Assembly (NCBI GenBank): GCA_003551125.1 | Contig: PULY01000042.1 | Span: forward strand, 1 to 19,306 | Direction of reading: 5' to 3' | DNA from: Candidatus Iainarchaeum sp. | GTDB taxonomy: Archaea > B1Sed10-29 | DNA length: 19,306 nucleotides | Part shown: positions 6,565-13,511 of the stretch, one piece after another | Layout: the number at the start of each line of letters is the position of its first letter | How positions within the stretch are numbered: position 1 is the stretch's first letter | The notes under the pieces: model-generated | Told to the model about the DNA's origin: nothing | Databases searched by the model: none | Seen by the model: only the letters and a program-made list of their open reading frames with translations | Translations under genes and position numbers: made by a program

Positions 6565-6981
6565 CTAGTTTATTGGAACACTTGATCCTTCTTCTTTTTC
6601 CTTGTATTTTTTTGGAAGACTTATTTCTAGAATTCCATTTTTGTAGTTTGCTTCCGCTTTGTTTGGTTTTATTTCTGAAGGCAGATCAACGTATCTTTGA
6701 TATGATTTTGTGCTTCTTTCTCTGTAGTAATATCCTTCATCTGATTTTTCTCCTTCTTCACTAGCTTCTGCTCTTATCTCTAACGACGTTGGTTCTGCAT
6801 TTATCTTTATATCTTCTTTATTTACTCCTGGTAGTTCCGCTATCACTGTTATTTCTTCTGGTTTGTCTATAACGTCTACATTAGGTCTTTGAAATTCAGA
6901 TCCTTTTAATTCTTCGAATCCTCCGAAGATTTTATTCATTCTTTTTCTCATTTCTTCTAAATCTCGTAATGGGTCTCGCAT
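6565..6981 (-). CDS. hsp20: Small heat-shock protein Hsp20
   Basis: A 138-aa ATP-independent holdase chaperone. The N-terminal arm is short (DPLRDLEEMRKRMNKIFGGF, 3-22). The alpha-crystallin domain spans about 33-124: PNVDVIDKPEEITVIAELPG (33-52), then YYYRERSTKSYQRYVDLP and ANYKNGILEISLPK (111-124). The C-terminal tail carries VPI (135-137), a V-x-I version of the IxI motif that docks neighbouring dimers in the oligomer, so it should assemble normally, unlike the divergent paralogue about 1.6 kb away. ATG 6981 is chosen because a complete AAGGAGGTGA ends five bases before it. The upstream 87-aa gene ends within this ribosome binding site (TAA-A-ATG), indicating translational coupling. Confidence 0.96.
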   Translation of the reverse strand: MRDPLRDLEEMRKRMNKIFGGFEELKGSEFQRPNVDVIDKPEEITVIAELPGVNKEDIKINAEPTSLEIRAEASEEGEKSDEGYYYRERSTKSYQRYVDLPSEIKPNKAEANYKNGILEISLPKKYKEKEEGSSVPIN

Positions 6982-6996
6982 TTTATTCACCTCCTT
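6979..6996 (-). promoter_or_regulatory. Full Shine-Dalgarno overlapping the upstream stop codon
   Basis: AAGGAGGTGA (6987-6996) also encodes the last Gly-Gly-Glu of the 87-aa protein, whose TAA (6983-6985) is one base before ATG 6981. Confidence 0.8.
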
Positions 6997-7246
6997 TTTT
7001 TTGTTGTATCTTCTTCTTTTGTAACGCTCGTTTTTTTTCTTTTTTCTGGATATTTTTAAATGTTTTCATGAATTCTTTCCATTTTGGATTTTCTACTTCT
7101 CCCTCTTCCTCTAATTCCTTTAATTCTTTTATAAGGGTCTTTACATCTCTGTGCCACTCTTGGATATGCACTCTTCTAACCTGCATATCGTATAGGGCAT
7201 CCTTTACTAGATTTCTCTTTCTCTCTATCTCTTTTTTCATGGTCAT
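6983..7246 (-). CDS. Small charged helical protein of unknown function, coupled to hsp20
   Basis: An 87-aa protein I do not recognise. It is almost all helix-forming and charged: MKKEIERKRNLVKDALYDMQ, a middle segment with IQEWHRDVKTLIKELKELEE, and a lysine/glutamine-rich end (KKEKKRALQKKKIQQKKGGE). There is no membrane segment and no cysteine. A helical hairpin or coiled coil is likely. Its stop lies inside the hsp20 ribosome binding site, so the two proteins are probably made together, and a role as adaptor or nucleic acid-binding partner in stress is possible but unproven. The start is uncertain: ATG 7246 has no clear Shine-Dalgarno, and a second ATG lies two codons in. Confidence 0.7.
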   Translation of the reverse strand: MTMKKEIERKRNLVKDALYDMQVRRVHIQEWHRDVKTLIKELKELEEEGEVENPKWKEFMKTFKNIQKKEKKRALQKKKIQQKKGGE

Positions 7247-7301
7247 TTTATATCTTTATTTTCTCTATTCTTATTTGGTACCTCGAATTTCTTATTTTTT
7301 T

Positions 7302-8618
7302 CTATTTTACCATCTTCATTATTTCTCTTATTTCTTTTTCTAGCCCTGGTTTTGTTTTTTCTTTTAGTTCGTAAGTTACTCTTGCTGCTGGTTTATTTAT
7401 GTTTAAAATTCTTTTTAGGTTTATTGGAGTTCCTATTACTGCTGCTTCTGCATTTGATTTATTTATTGTTTCTTCTAGTTCTTTTATTTGTTTTTCAGAG
7501 TATCCCATTGCAGGTATTACATTTTCCAATTTGTATTTTTCATATGTATCTTTTATTGATCCTACTGTGTATTTTCCAGGTTTTATTGGTTTTGCACTGT
7601 GTTTTTCAGCTGCTATTGTTCCTGCACCTGTTTTTAATTCTCCATGAGTTAGGGTAGGGCCGTCTTCTATAACTATTACTTTTTTATTTTCGATTATTGA
7701 TGGTTTGTCTACTTTTACTTCTGATGCTGCTTCCACTACTCTTGCTTTCGGATTTAATTTATTTATATTTTGTTTTACTTGCTCTATGTTTTCTTCTTCA
7801 GATGTTTCCACTTTGTTTATAAGAGCTGTGTCACATAGGATTGCATTTAACTCTCCCGGATAGTATCTTATTTCATGTCCTGGTCTATGTGGATCAAATA
7901 CAGTTATCCATTGATCAGGTTTATAAAAAGGAGTATCGTTGTTTCCTCCATCCCATATTATTACATCGTTCTCTTTTTCGGCTTTTTTCAGTATTTCTTG
8001 GTAGTCTACACCTGCGTATACTGTTGCTCCTTTCTCTATGTGTGGTTCGTATTCTTCTCTTTCTTCTATTGTGCATTTTTCCTTTTCCAAATCACTGTAT
8101 TCTTTGAACACTTGAACTTTTTGTTTTTTTAAATCTCCGTAGGGCATTGGGTGTCTCACTACTGCTGTTTTTATATCTTCTTTTTCCAGTATTTCAAGTA
8201 TTCTTCTTGATGTTTGGCTTTTTCCAGCACCTGTTCTGATCGCTGTTACTGCTATAACAGGTACATTTGACTTTAACATTGTTTTATCAGGTGTAACTAA
8301 TTTGAAATCCGCTCCTGCTGCGTTCACTCTTGCTGATTTTCTCATTACATCTATGTAATTTAAATCTGAATATGATAGAATCACTTCATCTATTTTTTCT
8401 TCTTTTATTATTTTTTCCAGATTCTCTTCACTCTTTATAGGTATTCCTTCAGGATAATTTTTTCCCGCTAATTCCGCTGGATATTCTCTATTCGTTATAT
8501 CAGGTATCTGTGCTGCTGTGAAACAAACAACTTCTACGTCTTTTTTATCCCTATATAATGTGTTGAAGTTATGGAAGTCTCTTCCAGCTGCTCCCATTAT
8601 CAAAATTTTTTTCTTCAT
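7302..8618 (-). CDS. COG2403 / cyclic 2,3-diphosphoglycerate synthetase-like P-loop protein
   Basis: A 438-aa protein. The N-terminal Rossmann-like domain begins KKILIMGAAGRDFHNFNT (3-20), typical of the family annotated as predicted GTPase or cPGS. A central P-loop AIRTGAGKS (126-134) binds nucleotide, with a Walker B-like VIIWDGGNND (219-228) and an NKVE segment (268-271) where GTPases have NKxD. Characterised members make cyclic 2,3-diphosphoglycerate, a thermoprotectant of some methanogens, but the wider family occurs in many archaea with no known product, so the reaction here is uncertain. The start is fixed by GGTGA just upstream of ATG 8618. A TATA-like TTTAAAAAAAG near 8645-8655 suggests its own promoter. 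It lies between htpX and the 87-aa gene on the same strand. Confidence 0.85.
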   Translation of the reverse strand: MKKKILIMGAAGRDFHNFNTLYRDKKDVEVVCFTAAQIPDITNREYPAELAGKNYPEGIPIKSEENLEKIIKEEKIDEVILSYSDLNYIDVMRKSARVNAAGADFKLVTPDKTMLKSNVPVIAVTAIRTGAGKSQTSRRILEILEKEDIKTAVVRHPMPYGDLKKQKVQVFKEYSDLEKEKCTIEEREEYEPHIEKGATVYAGVDYQEILKKAEKENDVIIWDGGNNDTPFYKPDQWITVFDPHRPGHEIRYYPGELNAILCDTALINKVETSEEENIEQVKQNINKLNPKARVVEAASEVKVDKPSIIENKKVIVIEDGPTLTHGELKTGAGTIAAEKHSAKPIKPGKYTVGSIKDTYEKYKLENVIPAMGYSEKQIKELEETINKSNAEAAVIGTPINLKRILNINKPAARVTYELKEKTKPGLEKEIREIMKMVK

Positions 8619-8693
8619 ATTCTCACCAGTATATCTAAATGAGTCTTTTTTTAAATGTTTTTCTTGAGAAAGAGATAGAGTAAATTAAGAATT

Positions 8694-9593
8694 TTAGATC
8701 TTTATTTTTCTAAGGTTTTTTATCCTCTTTTCAGGTAGAGGATGACTCATGAATATCTCTGTAAATGAGCTTCTTGCTTTTTTACCTGAAGCTTTCATTT
8801 TACTTGGTTCTGCTATATAGAAGTTTTTCATCATATTTTCATTTGGATTCTTCCTTCTCCTTCGTCCAAATCTACTTGGACTTGGTTTTGGTTTGTAAGA
8901 GGTTATTTTATTCAAAGCATTTGCTAGTCCTTCCGGATTTTCTGTTAGATAAGCTGAATGTGTATCGGCGTAGTATTCTCTCACTCTTGAAAGGTACATC
9001 ACAACCAATGAACCTATGAATTGAGCTATCATTCCACCTATCCATGCTCCGAAGAATCCTGATCCTCCTCTTCTATTTCCTCCTGCCATCATTGACCCGA
9101 AGAAAACTACGTAGAATAAAATCATTGGTAATGCACTTGCTATTGTCATTACTGTTGTGTCTCTATGTTTTATGTGTCCTATTTCATGAGCTATTACTCC
9201 TTCTAATTCTTCTTTATTCAATTTCTCTATGAGTCCTTTATGGAGAGCGACTGCACTTGATTTCTGCGTTCTTCCAAACGCGAAAGCATTTGGTGAGTCA
9301 TTTGGTGCTATGTATAATTTTGGTTCAGGTATTCCTGCTTCTTTTGAAAGTCTTTGAATCATTTCTTTTATTTCAGGGTCTTTTAGTTCTTTTAATCTTG
9401 TTATTCTTTTGATTAAAGAGGGAGATATTGCCCATTGTATGAGTGTCATTGCTCCTACGAATCCAATTATTCCTATTATCATAGGTAGGCCTGTTATTCC
9501 GAATATTTGTAGAGCTACCCAGAATATGGCTGCTAGGAACCCTCCCATTATCAGAAATGTTACTATTATTGCCCAAAGTAGTTTAGGTTTCAT
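8694..9593 (-). CDS. htpX: Membrane zinc metalloprotease HtpX (M48)
   Basis: A 299-aa integral membrane protease that degrades damaged membrane proteins. Two N-terminal membrane segments (about 7-30 and 35-57) precede the catalytic HEIGH (136-140, within HEIGHIKHRD). Two more hydrophobic segments follow (about 147-170 and 181-201). SRVREYYAD (202-210) supplies the third zinc ligand, Glu206. Length and order match the HtpX family. A basic loop RFGRRRRK (241-248) is probably cytoplasmic. The start has GAGGAT upstream, and a TATA box lies about 40-50 bases upstream of it. It heads a minus-strand run followed by the COG2403 gene after 75 bases. Confidence 0.97.
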   Translation of the reverse strand: MKPKLLWAIIVTFLIMGGFLAAIFWVALQIFGITGLPMIIGIIGFVGAMTLIQWAISPSLIKRITRLKELKDPEIKEMIQRLSKEAGIPEPKLYIAPNDSPNAFAFGRTQKSSAVALHKGLIEKLNKEELEGVIAHEIGHIKHRDTTVMTIASALPMILFYVVFFGSMMAGGNRRGGSGFFGAWIGGMIAQFIGSLVVMYLSRVREYYADTHSAYLTENPEGLANALNKITSYKPKPSPSRFGRRRRKNPNENMMKNFYIAEPSKMKASGKKARSSFTEIFMSHPLPEKRIKNLRKIKI

Positions 9594-9633
9594 GATAATC
9601 CTCTTTTATTTACATTTCATTTTTCTTTTTCCT

Positions 9634-9643
9634 TAAATATATG
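9634..9643 (-). promoter_or_regulatory. TATA box for htpX
   Basis: On the minus strand ATATATTTAA would place transcription start near 9612, some 18 bases before the htpX ATG, with GAGGAT between. It lies in the divergent spacer with the flippase-like gene. Confidence 0.55.
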
Positions 9644-9698
9644 TCTTTCTTTTTTATAGTTAAGAAAACATCAATCTTCAAAGAGGTATTAATTTAGT

Positions 9699-10754
9699 AT
9701 GAATTCAAAGTACAGGAATTATGTTAAAAGAGTTTTACTCACTTTCATAATTTGGTTATCTATTTTAGTGATAATTTTTAATTTCACAGGTTTGGAAGTA
9801 TCTTTGATACTTGAAGGGAGTTTTTTCTATATTTCTTTAGCTTTAATTGCTCTTTTAATATCTATTTTAGCTCATTTAGTTAGTTGGATGATTTTATTAA
9901 AGTTTTTCATTGATAAAACTCCTTTCTTTCCTCTATTTAAATCGATTATGATAGGTTTTCTTGCTGAAAGGATTTTACCTAGGTTGGCTCCTACTGGAGA
10001 ACTTACTATGGGTTATATAGCTCATAAAAAAGGAGTTGTTGATTTGGATTCTTCTATTGCTTCTGTTATTGCTCAATTATTTACTTGGTCACTTGCTTTT
10101 ATCTCTTTATCAGTTATTGCTTTATTATGGGTCTTTTTGAGTAATTCAGTCGAATATTATGTATGGGTTTTATTCTCAGTCACCTTTGGAATATTTTTAT
10201 TTCTTGTAATTCTTTTATCCTATGTAATTGCATATACTGAGAAAGCTAAAGGATTATTTAAGATATTAATTTCTTTTGGTATTGGTATTGCTAAGAAACT
10301 CAATTTTTTTGAAAATGTGTCTGAGAAGAGATTAATTCAAAAGGCTATGAATTTCTTTAATTCTTTTGACAAATCGGTTACTCCTTATTTGAGTGATAAA
10401 AAAAGATTGATGAGTTCGATAGGATTTATGTTTATCCATCATATTTCTACTGCCGCCATATTCATATTTGTAGTTATGGCTGTAGGTATAAGGGTTCATT
10501 TATCTTTAATTTTATTTTTCTTTATTGTTTCAAGGTTAATCGGTTGGTTCTCTTTCATGCCAGGTGAATTGGGTGCCTTTGAAGTGGTTTCAGTTATTTT
10601 ATTATCTTCTTTAGCTCCTCTTAGCTTATCTTTATTGGCTGTTGGAATATATAGATTGATTCAGTACTGGATTCCTTTATTCATAGGTAGTTTATTTGTA
10701 GTTGATTATGAGATTGATAAGTTATCTAAGAAGACAAAGGTAACTAAGACTTAG
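9699..10754 (+). CDS. Lysylphosphatidylglycerol synthase TM / flippase-like membrane protein
   Basis: A 351-aa polytopic membrane protein with about eight hydrophobic helices. The family signatures are the early RxxPxxxxGE segment (ILPRLAPTGEL, 92-102) and PGELGAFE (288-295), matching the PGxxGxxE motif of the LPG_synthase_TM / UPF0104 family. Archaeal members are usually stand-alone without the aminoacyltransferase domain and are thought to move or modify lipid-linked molecules; the substrate is unknown here. AGAGGT lies 11 bases before ATG, a rather long spacing. Its codons are unusually T-rich (TTT, TTA, TCT), partly from the hydrophobic composition. Its 3' end overlaps the stop of the convergent nuclease gene by 11 bases. 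Confidence 0.85.
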   Translation: MNSKYRNYVKRVLLTFIIWLSILVIIFNFTGLEVSLILEGSFFYISLALIALLISILAHLVSWMILLKFFIDKTPFFPLFKSIMIGFLAERILPRLAPTGELTMGYIAHKKGVVDLDSSIASVIAQLFTWSLAFISLSVIALLWVFLSNSVEYYVWVLFSVTFGIFLFLVILLSYVIAYTEKAKGLFKILISFGIGIAKKLNFFENVSEKRLIQKAMNFFNSFDKSVTPYLSDKKRLMSSIGFMFIHHISTAAIFIFVVMAVGIRVHLSLILFFFIVSRLIGWFSFMPGELGAFEVVSVILLSSLAPLSLSLLAVGIYRLIQYWIPLFIGSLFVVDYEIDKLSKKTKVTKT

Positions 10755-11415
10755 CTTTTTCTTTCCATTCTTTATCGATTACTTCCCTTATTTTTCTAGC
10801 TTTTTTGTCTCCTATGCCATCTATTTCTCTTAATTGTGTTTTACTGGCATTTGCGAGATTTTTGATTGTTTTCAATTTGTTTAGTATTGCTTCTGCTAGT
10901 TCTGGCCCTATTCCAGGTAGTGATTGTACCAAATGAAGTTGTTGCTCGTGTAGTAAAAGAGGTGTTTTTTTACCTTTTACACGTACATTCCTTTTTTCTT
11001 TTATCTGTTCTCTGTAAGCTATTCTGTAAATCATTGCGGCTGTTTCTTCTTCGTTTTTTGTGTATAAGATAGGTATTTCATAGCTTAGGATTATTGATGC
11101 TAATGCCCCTCTTAGTGCATTTGGATGTAGATTTCTTTGTAAATTTCTTCTTCCTTCTATGATTATTATTGGATTTTTAAAATGTTCTTTGAGATCTTTT
11201 GCTTGTTCGAATAGTCTTTTGTCTATTATTGAGTTTACTAGGTCTTTGTGTGTTTTTCTTTCTATTACAGCTCTTTCTGAAGCTAAATAATCGCCTACTT
11301 TTAATTGTTTTTCCTTTATCTCCAAGTTCTGTTTCTTCAGAAGTTCTCCCATTCTTGAATTGTTTTCTCTATGGTCCATGTAGACTAATGGTTTTTTTCT
11401 CTGTTTTTTCTTCAT
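10744..11415 (-). CDS. ERCC4-type (XPF/Hef) structure-specific nuclease with tandem HhH
   Basis: A 223-aa protein matching only the C-terminal half of archaeal Hef. The nuclease domain (about 8-140) has VYMDHRE (11-17), GDYLASE (41-47) and IERKTHKD (51-58), the ERKxxxD active-site motif, then SIIDKRLFEQ (62-71). Tandem helix-hairpin-helix motifs follow: LPGIGPELA (166-174) and IDGIGDKKA (198-206), used for dimerisation and branched-DNA binding. Homodimers should cut flaps and forks 5' of junctions. No PCNA-binding peptide is evident at the C-terminus. The start is ATG 11415, five bases after GTGA; the in-frame GTG 11424 is part of that site. The helicase gene ends one base upstream, so both halves of Hef are made from one message. 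Confidence 0.94.
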   Translation of the reverse strand: MKKKQRKKPLVYMDHRENNSRMGELLKKQNLEIKEKQLKVGDYLASERAVIERKTHKDLVNSIIDKRLFEQAKDLKEHFKNPIIIIEGRRNLQRNLHPNALRGALASIILSYEIPILYTKNEEETAAMIYRIAYREQIKEKRNVRVKGKKTPLLLHEQQLHLVQSLPGIGPELAEAILNKLKTIKNLANASKTQLREIDGIGDKKARKIREVIDKEWKEKAKS

Positions 11416-11425
11416 TTTATTCACT
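11413..11425 (-). promoter_or_regulatory. Coupled stop-start between helicase and nuclease
   Basis: The minus strand reads AGTGAATAAAATG: GTGA serves as a weak Shine-Dalgarno, TAA (11417-11419) ends the helicase and ATG 11415 begins the nuclease after one base. Confidence 0.7.
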
Positions 11426-13036
11426 TTTTTCTTTTGTACTGTATTGTTTTAGTGTTTTTTGTGATTTGTCTTTATTCGGATCGTGTTTTGATTTTGGATT
11501 TCTTTTTTCATCTCTCCATTTTTTGAGCATTCTCTTCATCTTTTTCTCCCTATTTTTACTCACCCAGTAATAAGCTTGATCCCTCGTATTTCTAGTTATC
11601 ATTATAGTTACTTCTCCTTTTTGTCTTCTTCCAGCTCTTCCTTTTCTCTGTATGTATCTTATTTCAGAAGGTATTGGCTCGTAGAATATCACTGAATCCA
11701 CAGAAGGTATATCTAGACCTTCTTCAGCTATCTGGGTTGCTACTAAAACTGCTGCTTCCTTTTCTCTGAATTCTTCCAGTGTTTCTTTTTGTCTTTCCTG
11801 GCTCATTCCATCTGTGTTCTTCTTGTTAGTTTGTCCTATAAATCTTTGAACCTCTATTTCTTCTTCTCTTAGTTTTTCCACTAATTCTTGGACTGTGTCT
11901 CTGTATTGTGTAAATAGTAGTATTTTTTTACCTTTATCTGTTTTTTCTTTAATCTCTTGTATTGTTTTAGGCATTTTTGGATGTTCTTTGTTTTTTTCTT
12001 TCATCTCATAGAGGTTTACTATTGCTTTTTGTATTTTTGGATCTTTTATCATCCTTTCTCCAGCTCTAGTTTTTTCTTTTCCTTTTTTACTTCTTATTTT
12101 TTCCAAGTATTTCAAGGTCGGAGTTACTCCCTGAGTTTCAAGGAGTTCTACTGCATGATAAACTTTCATTAGTCCTGCTACGTTGCTCAATGCTTTGTAT
12201 GTTTTATGTCCTTTATTATCCATTTTTGCTAGTCTTCTTCTGAGGTTTAATAATTCTTTTTTTCTTGTTCTGTTCACGTCATAGCTGTTTATGAATCCGT
12301 CTTCCTTTAATTCAGAATATAGTTTGTTCATGTAGCTCTGTAGTTCTTTTTTTATCTTTTTTAATTCATCGGGAAAATCTACTTTTATCCAATTAAAATC
12401 TTTTTTCTGTACGTAGGGTTTTACATCCGAATCTTCCTCTGTCTTTATTTCTATGTTCTCTATTCCTAAGTTTTTACATACTCTCTCTATTTTACTTTTC
12501 TTTGATCCTGGTGATGCAGTTAAAGCTAAAACTAGCTTGTCTTCTCTTTCACATCTTTTATATTCGTCTGAAACTAGCACATATGCGTATTCTTTTACTG
12601 CTCTGTGTGCTTCATCAAATATTATTAAAGATATATCTTCTAACGGCATTTTTCCTTTGAGTATATCATTTCTAGTTGTCTGTGGAGTAGCTGTAATTAT
12701 TTGTTTTTCTTTCCATTTCTGATATCTCTCCTTTGGTTTTATCTTTCCCGTTAAAGTTGTAAATTTACTCTTATCTAGATCCATCACTTCCTCTAAAGTC
12801 TTTCTATGTTGTTCAGTTAGAGGTTTTGTAGGTGCTAAGAAAACTATCTTTCCATTTGGTTCTTCTTTAAGTCTTTCTGCAATCGTTAAAGCAGCTACAA
12901 TTGTTTTTCCTAGAGCGGTGGGTGCCACTATTAGACTGGATCTGTCTTTCATGACTGATTTGACGAGGTTTCTTTGGTATTTTCGGTCCTCTATTTTTCC
13001 TTTTTTAATGAATTCTTTATTTACATATCTCTTCAT
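11417..13036 (-). CDS. hef: Hef-type superfamily 2 helicase (stand-alone helicase half of Hef)
   Basis: A 539-aa DEAH-type helicase of the FANCM/Mph1/Hef family, which remodels stalled forks and branched DNA. Motifs, numbered from the ATG used here: RKYQ Q-motif region (18-21), Walker A APTALGKT (38-45), DEAH (about 140-143), TASP (about 172-175), a long helical insert (about 200-320) typical of Hef, then TQIAEEGLDIPS and the arginine-finger motif QRKGRAGRR (about 460-468). It ends in a lysine-rich tail with no nuclease domain; that is the next gene. An in-frame GTG at 13048 would add four residues, but neither start has a Shine-Dalgarno, and a TATA box at 13061-13068 places transcription close to ATG 13036, suggesting a leaderless message. 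Confidence 0.94.
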   Translation of the reverse strand: MKRYVNKEFIKKGKIEDRKYQRNLVKSVMKDRSSLIVAPTALGKTIVAALTIAERLKEEPNGKIVFLAPTKPLTEQHRKTLEEVMDLDKSKFTTLTGKIKPKERYQKWKEKQIITATPQTTRNDILKGKMPLEDISLIIFDEAHRAVKEYAYVLVSDEYKRCEREDKLVLALTASPGSKKSKIERVCKNLGIENIEIKTEEDSDVKPYVQKKDFNWIKVDFPDELKKIKKELQSYMNKLYSELKEDGFINSYDVNRTRKKELLNLRRRLAKMDNKGHKTYKALSNVAGLMKVYHAVELLETQGVTPTLKYLEKIRSKKGKEKTRAGERMIKDPKIQKAIVNLYEMKEKNKEHPKMPKTIQEIKEKTDKGKKILLFTQYRDTVQELVEKLREEEIEVQRFIGQTNKKNTDGMSQERQKETLEEFREKEAAVLVATQIAEEGLDIPSVDSVIFYEPIPSEIRYIQRKGRAGRRQKGEVTIMITRNTRDQAYYWVSKNREKKMKRMLKKWRDEKRNPKSKHDPNKDKSQKTLKQYSTKEKSE

Positions 13037-13060
13037 GGTATTTGACACGTTTTTCAGCTG

Positions 13061-13069
13061 GTTTAAACC
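13061..13069 (-). promoter_or_regulatory. TATA box of the Hef helicase-nuclease operon
   Basis: The minus strand has GGTTTAAAC, nearly palindromic, centred about 27 bases before ATG 13036. That predicts a leaderless transcript. Confidence 0.5.
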
Positions 13070-13075
13070 CTTAAG

Positions 13076-13086
13076 TATTTATATAA
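13076..13086 (+). promoter_or_regulatory. TATA box of the histone gene
   Basis: TATTTATATAA is a good archaeal TATA box. Start of transcription is expected near 13107, just before the GGGGTGA ribosome binding site. It diverges from the helicase TATA box 8 bases away. Confidence 0.65.
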
Positions 13087-13119
13087 CCTCGTTGCTATTA
13101 ATGGTAGGGGTGAATATAA

Positions 13120-13326
13120 ATGGCTGAACTACCAGTTGCACCAGTTGATAGAATAATTAGAGAAGCAGGAGCAAACAGAGTATCTGGAGAAGCTGCAAAA
13201 GCACTAGCAGATCTACTAGAAGACGTCGGAACAGAAGTATCAACACAAGCAATGAGACTAGCAAGACATGCAGGAAGAAAGACAGTAACTGCAGACGATG
13301 TTAGACTAGCATCCAGACAACTTTAA
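13120..13326 (+). CDS. Archaeal histone
   Basis: A 68-aa minimal histone fold with no tails: three helices around LPVAPVDRIIREAGANRVS (4-22), EAAKALADLLEDVGTEVSTQ (24-43) and TADDVRLASRQL (57-68). The loop motif RKTVTADD (53-60) contains the conserved R-x-T pair that contacts DNA, and GANRVS is the other DNA-binding loop. Such proteins form dimers and longer stacks that wrap chromosomal DNA. GGTGA ends six bases before ATG and a strong TATA box lies upstream, fitting high expression. A structured 3' region and a strong hairpin with T-tract follow, so the message is probably monocistronic. Confidence 0.98.
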   Translation: MAELPVAPVDRIIREAGANRVSGEAAKALADLLEDVGTEVSTQAMRLARHAGRKTVTADDVRLASRQL

Positions 13327-13368
13327 GCTTCTAAGGCTTTAAAGATGAAAATAAACCTTAAAGGAAGC
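13327..13368 (+). other. Possible stem-loop in the histone 3' untranslated region
   Basis: Directly after the stop codon, GCTTC (13327-13331) and AAGG (13333-13336) can pair with GAAGC (13364-13368) and CCTT (13356-13359). It could stabilise the mRNA. The fold is modest and found by eye. Confidence 0.35.
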
Positions 13369-13413
13369 ATAAGCTGGTTTCAGGCTATGTTTCCGTTCGA
13401 TAATTATGGATTT

Positions 13414-13453
13414 GGAGGGTAAGAAAAACCCCTCCTCGACCTTTTTCTTTTTA
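13414..13453 (+). terminator. Histone gene terminator
   Basis: GGAGGGT (13414-13420) pairs with ACCCCTCC (13428-13435) across a 7-base A-rich loop with one bulged C. A pyrimidine tract with two runs of five T follows to 13452. Confidence 0.75.
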
Positions 13454-13511
13454 AATATCAAGAGAGTAAATAACATTACTACAAATATTAATCCCAAGAG
13501 GAAATGAAAGA

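Noticed and set aside
11400..11430. A sequencing frameshift as the cause of the split Hef
   Set aside because: The junction has a proper stop, a one-base gap and the same start module as other genes here, and both proteins are complete in motifs. Read data would be needed to be certain.
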